Shown here: positions 53,828 through 62,299 of the stretch, piece by piece
Layout of the letters: each line of letters opens with the position of its first letter
Numbering within the stretch: the stretch's first letter is position 1
NCBI GenBank assembly: GCA_035374585.1
Contig: DAOSPF010000010.1
Coordinates: forward strand, 1-64,000
Origin: JAKPQD01 sp029572965
GTDB taxonomy: Bacteria > Bacteroidota > Bacteroidia > Bacteroidales > DTGW01
DNA length: 64,000 bases
Reading direction: 5' to 3'
Program-made: the position numbers and the translations under genes
Notes under the pieces: model-generated
What the model was told of the DNA's origin: nothing
Databases searched by the model: none
What the model saw: the letters and a program-made list of their open reading frames with translations, nothing else

Positions 53828-54056
53828 GTATTCAAGCCCAGTAAGGGCTTCATATTGGTAGAAAATACGTTTTAAAATAAACCGCACCAAGCACTTAACG
53901 AATGATGCGTGGTGCATAAAAATAAAAGCTGATTAAATGAGAGTCTTCTATTGTGCGCCCAAAAAAGGAATGCTCATTTTCTATCATACTTCTGGCGCAC
54001 TTTATTTGAGCATTCTTGAATTCTACCAATATATAGCCCTTACAGGGCTTAAATAC
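53828..54056. repeat. MITE-like element with 36-bp terminal inverted repeats
   Basis: The left arm 53828-53863 and the right arm 54021-54056 match at 32 of 36 positions. Each arm holds an AGCCC...GGGCT hairpin and the block TATTGGTAGAA / TTCTACCAATA. Between them lie more inverted pairs, for example AGGAATGCTCA with TGAGCATTCTT. No coding frame is present. The element fills most of the 775-nt space between the giant gene and ssrA. Confidence 0.75.
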
Positions 54057-54167
54057 AATGTATTATTTTTAAGTACACCTTAGCTTGACGGCGATGCGAC
54101 AGAGGCGGAAGAAGCTACAGATTCTAATTAAGAATACATGCAAAATAATTTGGCAAAAATTTTTAAC

Positions 54168-54198
54168 TTGCCATACCGAAGTAATAATCGTATCTTTG
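54168..54198 (+). promoter_or_regulatory. Promoter of ssrA
   Basis: TATCTTTG at 54191-54198 matches the -7 consensus. TTG at 54168-54170 lies 20 nt upstream in place of a full TTTG -33 box. The mature tmRNA 5' end is 21 nt further downstream. Confidence 0.55.
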
Positions 54199-54219
54199 CA
54201 GAAGAATACATGTCAGCAT

Positions 54220-54608
54220 GGGGCTGACCGGTTTTGACAGCAATGGAAATGGACATGTAAGCATGCAGGCTCACGCAACAACAGCTTTTACAGAGGTTGC
54301 AAAATATAGAAGGCGAAAATAATTTTGCTCTTGCTGCTTAATCGAATTATAGTAGATTAGCTTTATCCCGGCCCAGGTGCCGCGGACAAGACGTCGCTCG
54401 GGGAGCAAGCCCATCGGTCCCTGGTCAAGCGGCGCTCGTGAGAATGGGATAGTTGGTATTAAGCTCCGGGGTACCAATGAAACAAAGGAGATAAGGGCTG
54501 GTTAGGCTGTCTGTTGCCGGACCAACTTCGAAAACCAAGAACCGACTAAGCATGTAGAAAGCATCTCTGTTTATTGTTTGGACGCGGGTTCGACTCCCGC
54601 CAGCTCCA
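54220..54608 (+). ncRNA. ssrA: Transfer-messenger RNA (tmRNA)
   Basis: One-piece tmRNA of 389 nt that rescues stalled ribosomes and tags their products for proteolysis. The 5' end GGGGCTGACCGG pairs with the 3' end CAGCTCC, leaving discriminator A. The T-arm GCGGGTTCGACTCCCGC is at the 3' side. The tag frame at 54312-54341 reads GGC GAA AAT AAT TTT GCT CTT GCT GCT TAA, giving GENNFALAA, close to the Bacteroides tag GENNYALAA. CCA is not encoded. The clpP gene, whose protease can degrade tagged proteins, follows 150 nt later. A hairpin at 54615-54646 may terminate the transcript. Confidence 0.97.
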
Positions 54609-54614
54609 CAAAAA

Positions 54615-54646
54615 GCCTCTCCCCTATCCTATCCAAAGGAGAGGGC
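54615..54646 (+). terminator. Hairpin after ssrA
   Basis: GCCTCTCC pairs with GGAGAGGGC, with a loop of about 15 nt. The downstream bases are CATTATAG, without a T-run. Confidence 0.5.
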
Positions 54647-54661
54647 CATTATAGCAAATTC

Positions 54662-54692
54662 TTGTTATTTACGGTTCATTCGATTACATTTG
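54662..54692 (+). promoter_or_regulatory. Promoter of clpP
   Basis: TACATTTG at 54685-54692 fits the TAnnTTTG -7 box, and TTG at 54662-54664 lies 20 nt upstream as a weak -33 box. The clpP start is 66 nt downstream. Confidence 0.5.
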
Positions 54693-54758
54693 TTTTTGTA
54701 TATAACTTAAACAAAAAGTATCCATAAAAGAACTATGTAAATGTAAAATTTTAATAAT

Positions 54759-55358
54759 ATGAGAAGAATAATTATGGACGATGAGCCCGAAATGGAACCT
54801 CAATCAAAGAAATCAGCATCGATGAAAATTATTGATTTGAAATTTCTCGAACAAAGAAAAATCTTTCTGTGGGGCGTTGTAGATGACGACTCTGCTCAAG
54901 ATATCGTGAGCAAACTATTATATTTGGAGTCGGTAAAACCTGGTGAAAAAATAACCTTTTTCATCAATAGCCCGGGAGGCATGGTAACATCAGGTTTCTC
55001 TATTCTGGATACCATGAACCTTATATCTTCGCCGGTGTCAACTGTTTGCATGGGACTTGCTGCTTCTATGGGATCTATATTACTTTCGGCCGGTGAAAAG
55101 GGTGAACGATATATATTTCCATTAGGCGAAGTGATGATACACCAACCAAGCGTAGGTTTGTTGCAAGGTACAGCTGCCGATATAGAAATACAAACCAGGC
55201 AACTGCTCAAAACCAAAGAGATTGGGGCTGAGATTTTGGCTAAGAATTGCAACCAGTCTGTAAAACAGATATACAAAGACTTTGACCGCGACTATTGGAT
55301 GAATGCCCAGGAATCTATCAATTACGGGATTGTGGACAAGATTTATGAGATGAAATAA
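54759..55358 (+). CDS. clpP: ATP-dependent Clp protease proteolytic subunit
   Basis: A 199-residue serine peptidase that forms the tetradecameric Clp proteolytic chamber with ClpX/ClpA/ClpC-type unfoldases. The catalytic triad is S103 in GLAASMGSIL, H128 in MIHQPSVG and D178 in DRDYWMN. INSPGGMVTSG is the oxyanion strand. The N-terminal 20 residues are acidic and poorly conserved; Met6 is an alternative start. It sits directly after ssrA, so the tagging RNA and the tag-degrading protease are neighbours. clpX and tig are not adjacent. It is followed by a strong terminator. Confidence 0.96.
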   Translation: MRRIIMDDEPEMEPQSKKSASMKIIDLKFLEQRKIFLWGVVDDDSAQDIVSKLLYLESVKPGEKITFFINSPGGMVTSGFSILDTMNLISSPVSTVCMGLAASMGSILLSAGEKGERYIFPLGEVMIHQPSVGLLQGTAADIEIQTRQLLKTKEIGAEILAKNCNQSVKQIYKDFDRDYWMNAQESINYGIVDKIYEMK

Positions 55359-55364
55359 ACTTGT

Positions 55365-55390
55365 AAAATAACCATTTGTGGTTATTTTTT
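55365..55390 (+). terminator. Intrinsic terminator of clpP
   Basis: AAAATAACCA pairs with TGGTTATTTT around a TTTG loop, followed by more T residues. Confidence 0.9.
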
Positions 55391-55391
55391 C

Positions 55392-55456
55392 AAGTTTGGG
55401 GTTTGTGGTATTCTATGATTTTCATATTTTTATAGCATATTACAAACCCCAAACTT
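55392..55456. repeat. Long perfect hairpin between clpP and the MBL gene
   Basis: AAGTTTGGGGTTTGT (55392-55406) and ACAAACCCCAAACTT (55442-55456) form a perfect 15-bp stem. The inner bases extend pairing by about 9 bp (GGTAT with ATATT, CTAT with ATAG) with one mismatch. It ends 8 nt before the MBL start codon. Confidence 0.75.
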
Positions 55457-55464
55457 TTACACAA

Positions 55465-56163
55465 ATGTTCACCTGGAAAACTAAAGGCGGCTATAGGATA
55501 GTACAATTAATTGGCGGCAGAAGCAATGTTTTTCTTGTATTTTACGGCACCAAAAAAATAATGGTTGATACCAGCACGAAGTGGAACTGGAATAAACTTG
55601 ACAAACGCTTGAGATTATACGCTATAAATGAAATAGACTATCTGGTTTTAACCCATTCGCATTACGACCATGCTGAAAATGCCCGTCGAATCCGTGAAAA
55701 ATATCATGCTACAGTTATCGTGCATAAAAAAGAGTCTCACTTTTTGCTGGGTAAAGAAAACATTGTCCCTGCCGGAACAAACTTTTTTACCCGTTTTTTA
55801 GCATCATTTTTTGGGAAATGGTTCTTTTCATTACGAAAAGTAACCTGTCCTGTGGATATTGTAGTTGATTCAACATTTAGCTTTCACGATTTTGGGTTCA
55901 AAGCTTATCTCATTCACACTCCAGGTCATTCTGAAGGCTCTATGAGCCTTATTGTTGATGATGAAGTGGCAATAGTAGGTGATGCAATGTTTGGTGTATT
56001 CCGATGGACGGTTTTCCCGCCTTTTGCCAACAATCCCCGACAATTAGTAGATAGTTGGGCCCCATTGCTTAATACCAATTGCCAGGTCTTTCTTCCATCG
56101 CATGGTAATGCAAACACCCGGGATATGGTGCTGAAAGATTATGAAAAAAGAAAAATAGCTTAG
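55465..56163 (+). CDS. MBL-fold metallo-hydrolase
   Basis: A 232-residue metallo-beta-lactamase-fold hydrolase. The metal motif is LTHSHYDHAEN (HxHxDH), with further ligands in HTPGHSEGSMSL (His), IVGDAMFG (Asp) and LPSHGN (His). The start is ATG 55465 (MFTWKTKGGYRI). The frame is open to a GTG at 55378, but that would read through the clpP terminator and the long hairpin. The class includes glyoxalase II-like and lactonase enzymes, and the substrate is unknown. The long hairpin directly before the start could affect translation. Confidence 0.9.
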   Translation: MFTWKTKGGYRIVQLIGGRSNVFLVFYGTKKIMVDTSTKWNWNKLDKRLRLYAINEIDYLVLTHSHYDHAENARRIREKYHATVIVHKKESHFLLGKENIVPAGTNFFTRFLASFFGKWFFSLRKVTCPVDIVVDSTFSFHDFGFKAYLIHTPGHSEGSMSLIVDDEVAIVGDAMFGVFRWTVFPPFANNPRQLVDSWAPLLNTNCQVFLPSHGNANTRDMVLKDYEKRKIA

Positions 56164-56277
56164 CTTTCTTATCCATAACCTAATCACTGTTTTACGGTAT
56201 TCAATTTGCCATTTATGCGGTATTCCAAGGTTAAAGCAATCTTCATAACATTGCATAAACCATTAATAATTAAAGCT

Positions 56278-56712
56278 ATGGCAGATTTAGTATTTAGTGT
56301 AGAAGGAAAAGCAGAATCGCAAACACGCATTACTGCAAAGGCAAGACAATTCAGTATTGTTGTTGACGAACCTCCAACCCTCGGGGGGCAGGATTTAGGG
56401 GCAAACCCGGTAGAATATCTGCTGGCCAGTTATGCCGGATGTGTCAACGTTATGGCCTATCTTATAGCTGCAGAGTTGAACATCAAACTTGATAAACTGA
56501 CCATTAAGGTTGACGGCAACATCAACCCCAATCGTTTGTTTGGAAAATCGTTTAGCGAAAGGGCTGGTTTTAAGCAAATCAACCTGACTTTAGAACCCAA
56601 AACAGATGCATCTCCAGAGCTGATAAGCAAATGGATAAAAGAAATTGAGAACCGGTGCCCTGTTAATGATAACCTTTCGAACCCAACCCCTGTTTCAATA
56701 AAGTTATCGTAA
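56278..56712 (+). CDS. OsmC family protein
   Basis: A 144-residue OsmC/Ohr-like protein, thiol-dependent peroxidases that reduce organic hydroperoxides. The first reactive cysteine lies in LLASYAGCVNVMAYLIA, and the second in IENRCPVNDNLSNPTP, at the usual spacing. DEPPTLGGQDLGANPVEYL is the family N-terminal signature. The start ATG 56278 (MADLVFSVEGKA) replaces a 24-residue frame extension. It follows the MBL gene by about 110 nt and may be co-expressed. An MITE-like element follows at 56729. Confidence 0.93.
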   Translation: MADLVFSVEGKAESQTRITAKARQFSIVVDEPPTLGGQDLGANPVEYLLASYAGCVNVMAYLIAAELNIKLDKLTIKVDGNINPNRLFGKSFSERAGFKQINLTLEPKTDASPELISKWIKEIENRCPVNDNLSNPTPVSIKLS

Positions 56713-56728
56713 TTTTAAAGCTTATATT

Positions 56729-56845
56729 AATGTCGTTTAGTTAAGTATAAAAAAAACGCCGACAGGCCTGAAAGCTGTCGGGTTAGTTTCACCCCTGACC
56801 TGACAGCGTTCGCAGAACCTGTCAAAGTCTTAACTAAACGACATT
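56729..56845. repeat. MITE-like element with perfect 17-bp terminal inverted repeats
   Basis: AATGTCGTTTAGTTAAG (56729-56745) and CTTAACTAAACGACATT (56829-56845) are perfect inverted repeats around a 117-nt element. Inside are CGACAGG...CTGTCGGG and CTGACAGCG...CCTGTCA hairpins. It lies between the convergent osmC-like and metY genes and could also serve as a two-way terminator. Confidence 0.8.
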
Positions 56846-56981
56846 GAATCTTATATATTGAAAGAAATATAAAATTAACTCTAATGTTCTCAAATCTTCT
56901 ATGTCCAAGATAGCATATTATTCTTTAGCTCATCATTTACTGGCCCAATGGGGGGCATGAGATTTTTATGTTAATATGCAA

Positions 56982-58271
56982 TTAAAGATTATATGCTTTC
57001 TTCAATGCCTGCTCAATATCGGCTATAATGTCATTGGCATTTTCGATACCTACAGAAAAACGGATAAGGTCAGGGGCAACTCCAGCGGCTATTAACTGCT
57101 CATCAGTAAGTTGCCGGTGAGTATGGCTTGCAGGATGAAGGACAGATGTACGGGCATCTGCTACGTGAGTAACAATTGCTGCCAACTGCAAACTATCCAT
57201 AAAACGGATAGAATTATCCCGTCCACCTTTAAGTCCAAATGTCAAAACACCACATGAACCATTTGGTAAGTATTTCAGGCCAAGCTGATAATACTTATCA
57301 CCTGGCAAACCACAATAATGCACCCATGCCACTTTATCATTTGATTGAAGATATTCAGCCACTTTTTGTGCATTCTCGCAATGACGTGCCATCCTCAAAT
57401 GAAGCGTTTCTAAGCCAAGATTTATCAAAAATGCATGGTTAGGCGATTGTATCGAGCCCAAATCTCTCATCAACTGTACCGTAGCTTTTGTAATATAAGC
57501 CTTATTCCCAAAACTTTTGGTATATATCAGGCCATGATACGAATCATCAGGAGTGGTAAGCCCTGGGAATTTGTCTTTATTGGCATCCCAGTCAAATTTA
57601 CCACTATCAACAATGGCTCCTCCTACAGTACTGGCATGGCCGTCCAAATATTTTGTGGTAGAGTGAACAACAATATCAGCGCCCCATTCAAAAGGACGAC
57701 AATTGATTGGAGTAGCAAAAGTGTTATCAACTATTAATGGAACGCCCATTTTATGGGCTATTTTGGCCATTTTTTCAATATCCAGCACGGCCATTCCCGG
57801 ATTGGCAATAGTTTCGCCAAACAAGGCTTTTGTGTTAGGACGAAATGCTTTTACAATATCTTCTTCAGAATCGTCCTGATTTACAAAAGTAACCTCAATA
57901 CCAAGTTTTTTCATAGTTACAGAAAAAAGGTTAAAGGTCCCTCCATAAATAGCAGAAGTGCTAACAAAATAGTCACCAGCTGAACAAATATTAAAAATAG
58001 CATAAAAATTAGCGGCCTGTCCAGACGAAGTAAGCATAGCCCCAACTCCACCTTCAAGTGCAGCAATCTTTGAAGCAACAGCATCATTGGTAGGGTTTTG
58101 CAAACGGGTATAAAAATAACCGGCTTCTTCCAAATCAAAAAGTTTGGCCATTTGCTCGCTTGTTTCGTACTTAAATGTAGTACTTTGATAAATTGGCAAT
58201 ACCCTTGGCTCGCCTTTTTGCGGCTGCCATCCGCCCTGTACACAGATTGTCTCCCTGCTCTGCTTGTTCAT
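56982..58271 (-). CDS. metY: O-acetylhomoserine sulfhydrylase / aminocarboxypropyltransferase
   Basis: A 429-residue PLP enzyme of the Cys/Met-metabolism family that makes homocysteine from O-acetylhomoserine and sulfide. The N-terminus ETICVQGGWQPQKGEPRV and PIYQSTTFKYETSEQ are typical of MetY. The cofactor region is TSSGQAANF, VDNTFATPINCRPFEWGADI, and K207 in HSTTKYLDGHA is the Schiff-base lysine. The C-terminal THRQLTDEQLIAAGVAPDLIRFSVGIEN is conserved. Length is normal. It has its own -7-like element at 58341-58348. No SAM riboswitch is seen in its leader. Confidence 0.96.
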   Translation of the reverse strand: MNKQSRETICVQGGWQPQKGEPRVLPIYQSTTFKYETSEQMAKLFDLEEAGYFYTRLQNPTNDAVASKIAALEGGVGAMLTSSGQAANFYAIFNICSAGDYFVSTSAIYGGTFNLFSVTMKKLGIEVTFVNQDDSEEDIVKAFRPNTKALFGETIANPGMAVLDIEKMAKIAHKMGVPLIVDNTFATPINCRPFEWGADIVVHSTTKYLDGHASTVGGAIVDSGKFDWDANKDKFPGLTTPDDSYHGLIYTKSFGNKAYITKATVQLMRDLGSIQSPNHAFLINLGLETLHLRMARHCENAQKVAEYLQSNDKVAWVHYCGLPGDKYYQLGLKYLPNGSCGVLTFGLKGGRDNSIRFMDSLQLAAIVTHVADARTSVLHPASHTHRQLTDEQLIAAGVAPDLIRFSVGIENANDIIADIEQALKKAYNL

Positions 58272-58340
58272 TTTATTCTTTCTTTTTGTTTCTTCGTTAA
58301 AACTTAGGTTTAAAGCAAAACCCTTTTATCAATTCAGAAA

Positions 58341-58348
58341 CAAAAGTA
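58341..58348 (-). promoter_or_regulatory. -7 element of metY
   Basis: On the minus strand TACTTTTG fits TAnnTTTG, about 70 nt upstream of the metY start. The -33 box is weak. Confidence 0.4.
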
Positions 58349-58548
58349 ACAAACAATTTGTTATTCAGAGTACGAATTTCATCAGGCTTGACTATAAAGC
58401 AACAGAATCAAACAAATACCTGCCCTATTCAACGACTTCAGGGCAAAAAGATAATAAAACAAAGGGCCATAAAATAGATATTTCTACATTACGGCCCTCG
58501 ATTATACGTTGCTGCCTTTTGAAAAAGACAATTTTAGAAAAAAATCAG

Positions 58549-58669
58549 TGTTGTCTGGTAAAAGTATTAATGTAGGGCTAAAGCCCTGCACATATAAACC
58601 TATAAATGACTACAATAAATAATCGCTAAAAACAATCTGCGACCGTTTTAATTGGTTTTCCGGACAACA
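58549..58669. repeat. MITE-like element with TGTTGTC-GG ends
   Basis: TGTTGTCTGG (58549-58558) and CCGGACAACA (58660-58669) are near-perfect inverted ends. An internal AGGGC-TAA-AGCCCT hairpin is at about 58573-58585. A similar TGTTGTCCGG end occurs at 7803-7812 next to the nested-hairpin element. The remaining spacer 58272-58548 is non-coding, with a GGGCC...GGCCC pair near 58473-58497. Confidence 0.55.
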
Positions 58670-58678
58670 GTGAAAAAA

Positions 58679-59047
58679 TTAACCTTTAAGTTTTTTTAAA
58701 GCTTCAAGTCTTTCCTGATTTTTTCTAATATTTTCTTCAAGTTTTTGAATTTCTTTTTCTTTGATATTTTCAAGAATTTCTCTGATTTTTTCAATTTGCT
58801 CTAAAGAAAAATCTCTATTTTCAATTTCTTGTTTAAGAAATGAAATGAAATCTTTTTCTTTTCTGATATATTTTCTTTTTGTTGGCTTGGGCAATTTTAA
58901 ATCAACAGGGTTTTCAGTTTTTCCTTGAATTGTATTAACTGGGTTTTCTGTTTTCTTTGCAGCAATATTTTTAAACTTTGCTATCTTTTTAGTAGCTGGG
59001 GCAGGCTTTGCAACTTTGTCTTCAAGAATTTTTCTTATTCTGGGCAT
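58679..59047 (-). CDS. Small basic protein with C-terminal coiled coil, unknown
   Basis: A 122-residue protein. The first 70 residues are basic and rich in Lys/Pro/Ala (KVAKPAPATKKIAKF, LPKPTKRKYIRKEK). The last 50 are a heptad-like coiled coil (IENRDFSLEQIEKIREILEN onward, ending LEALKKLKG). There are no cysteines and no signal peptide. The layout recalls histone-like or H-NS-like proteins with a basic DNA-binding arm and an oligomerising coil, but no family motif is visible, so that is only a guess. It lies alone between repeats. Confidence 0.65.
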   Translation of the reverse strand: MPRIRKILEDKVAKPAPATKKIAKFKNIAAKKTENPVNTIQGKTENPVDLKLPKPTKRKYIRKEKDFISFLKQEIENRDFSLEQIEKIREILENIKEKEIQKLEENIRKNQERLEALKKLKG

Positions 59048-59266
59048 AAAAAATAAAAATTAACTGTGAATAATGCACAAATATATAAATTATTTAATTC
59101 TAAACATTTACAATCAACTCCCCAAATAGTAAATTTACAAACGTTAAAGTTTGTATTTCGTTCATGGCATTGCACAAATTGAAGGTTTGCCCAAAGACCC
59201 GGGAGTAAAAGATTTAAGAGCCCAAAGAGGGAGAAAAACACAAAGTTGCTTGCTTTTGTTTATTGG

Positions 59267-59851
59267 TTAATCAATAACTTTTTTTATCATAACGATACCC
59301 GAAAAACAATCTCTTCCACAATAAATACCATTTTTATTTAACAAAAATATTTGATAGATATTTTCTTGTCTGGCAAAATCTTTCAAAAACAACAAGTTTT
59401 CGGGTTTGTAATTGGCTTTGATGGCTTTGATTATACGTTTAGTGTTTTTGTTTGAGTAAAATTTGACAGAATCTGTATTGAATTCGTAAAATCCAATCAT
59501 CATTAATGATTGAGCTTTATTGAAGTGAAAAACAAAATTACATGATTTGTTATTGACAATGCTATCAAAACTTTTTTTTGCTATCTCATCGGCTTTTATT
59601 TGTGAAACAGATTTGTTTAATGAAATAACTTCGCTCATATATGCGCTATATAAAGCATTGCTTTCGCAACATATTTCTTTTGCAGTGTTTGTTTTGGTAT
59701 CTACAGCTGTAAATACTACAAAATCTGAAGAACACGAATTGTTATAAAAAGTTTTATTGATATACTTTGCCCTGGCAGAATCATAACAATTGTTGCAGTT
59801 TACCAAAAGCAGCGCATGGAAAAAGAAAATAAAAATTTTAACGTGTTTCAT
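59267..59851 (-). CDS. Hypothetical small exported protein or lipoprotein
   Basis: A 194-residue protein. A hydrophobic N-terminus IFIFFFHALLLVNC puts Cys at residue 19 as a possible, non-ideal lipobox (Asn at -1). Six or more further cysteines occur (NNCYDS, NNSCSS, EICCESN, SCNF, CGRDCF), which suggests disulfides in the periplasm. The C-terminal ARQENIYQIFLLNKNGIYCG forms short strands. I do not recognise the family. AT-rich and probably strain-specific. Confidence 0.65.
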   Translation of the reverse strand: MKHVKIFIFFFHALLLVNCNNCYDSARAKYINKTFYNNSCSSDFVVFTAVDTKTNTAKEICCESNALYSAYMSEVISLNKSVSQIKADEIAKKSFDSIVNNKSCNFVFHFNKAQSLMMIGFYEFNTDSVKFYSNKNTKRIIKAIKANYKPENLLFLKDFARQENIYQIFLLNKNGIYCGRDCFSGIVMIKKVID

Positions 59852-60061
59852 AGTAGTGTTTTTTATTTGTGTTTTATAATCAAGCCAAAAGCATTTTAAA
59901 GGGCAAAAATATTAAATAGACATTAATAATGAAAACCCCATGATTCTGCAAATCGCAAACACGATGATGTTTATTGTGGGTGTTCTCCCGCCAAAGACAG
60001 GACAAGCTATCATTCCTTAAAAATTAAATTTTATTATGAAGGAATAAGGTACATTTAAAAT

Positions 60062-60097
60062 AAAATGGCCCTCTGCAAAAACAGAAGGCCATTTTTA
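60062..60097 (-). terminator. Terminator of gdhA
   Basis: AAAATGGCC...CTG and CAG...GGCCATTTT form a long stem with T-runs at the gdhA-distal side, so it works for the minus-strand gdhA transcript and probably in both directions. Confidence 0.8.
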
Positions 60098-60133
60098 TTG
60101 CGAACCTGACGGTTCATTATCTTCGGCTAAAGA

Positions 60134-61498
<1,365 letters not shown>

Positions 61499-61525
61499 TT
61501 AAAATGTTTAAAATTTTCAATGTCC

Positions 61526-61555
61526 CAAATGTAATATGGCCTTTGGATTGACAAA
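61526..61555 (-). promoter_or_regulatory. Promoter of gdhA
   Basis: On the minus strand TTTG (61555-61552), 18 nt, TACATTTG (61533-61526) is an excellent match to the -33/-7 consensus, 40 nt before the gdhA start. Confidence 0.7.
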
Positions 61556-61619
61556 AAATATGGACTTTACTTTACGTGTTTCACGTATGTTTTTCAGTAA
61601 TTTTCTTATGCAAAAGATT

Positions 61620-62276
61620 TTATATTTCTATCAAATTATTGCGTATGGCAAATTTTACCATATCTACGGTGGTCTTTAGGTTGAGTTTTTGCATAATATG
61701 GTTTTTGTGAGTTTCTACGGTTCGAAGGCTGATAAATAGTTTCTCGGCAATTTCTTTGTTGGTATAATTTTCGCCCCAGAGTTTAAGTATTTCTACCTGG
61801 CGGGCGCTAAGGTTCCCGATTTCAGCTTTAGGCATCTTGTCTTCGCTTTTGAAGCGGGTAATATATTTATTGATAAGTAAATGTGTGATGGACTTGCTAT
61901 AATAGTCAAAACCATTACGAATAGTATAAATAGCTTCAACCATCTCGTTGCGGTCAGCCTCTCGGGCCAAATAACCTTTTGCACCTGCCTTGATAGTTTT
62001 CAAAACCATTTCGTCACTATTAACTGCTGAAATTACAAGTATGCGTGTCTTTGAAATGGTAAGGTTTATTTGCGAGATTAGGTTTAAAATAGCAGTATCA
62101 AGGACATGAATATTGACAATGAGGATATTTACTGGTTGCAATTTAAGGGTTTCTAATAACTTAGCTTTGTCAGAACATTGAAATATTATTTTAATATTTT
62201 CATTCTGGGAGAATAATGAGCTTAACCCTTCCATTACTATTTTATGCTCATCAAAAAGACCTATCGAAATGCTCAT
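61620..62276 (-). CDS. LuxR/NarL-family response regulator with degenerate receiver
   Basis: A 218-residue regulator: receiver-like domain 1-120 and a LuxR HTH 150-215 (LSARQVEILKLWGENYTNKEIAEKL and SLRTVETHKNHIM). In the receiver the phospho-acceptor position is N55 (ILIVNIHV) rather than Asp, and the conserved Lys is R105 (GYLAREAD). D9-E10 of the acidic pair are present, and S83 is in place. It should therefore not be switched by phosphorylation in the usual way. It is 23 nt downstream of the PEP/pyruvate-binding gene and is likely cotranscribed with it. Confidence 0.9.
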   Translation of the reverse strand: MSISIGLFDEHKIVMEGLSSLFSQNENIKIIFQCSDKAKLLETLKLQPVNILIVNIHVLDTAILNLISQINLTISKTRILVISAVNSDEMVLKTIKAGAKGYLAREADRNEMVEAIYTIRNGFDYYSKSITHLLINKYITRFKSEDKMPKAEIGNLSARQVEILKLWGENYTNKEIAEKLFISLRTVETHKNHIMQKLNLKTTVDMVKFAIRNNLIEI

Positions 62277-62299
62277 ATCAAAACCTGTTTAAATGCAAA

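Noticed and set aside
55378..55464. N-terminal extension of the MBL protein from a GTG start
   Set aside because: It would be translated through the clpP terminator and the long hairpin, and the extra residues do not belong to the MBL fold.
56862..56981. Possible riboswitch or leader near metY
   Set aside because: This lies downstream of metY, and the real metY leader at 58272-58340 shows no SAM-binding structure.
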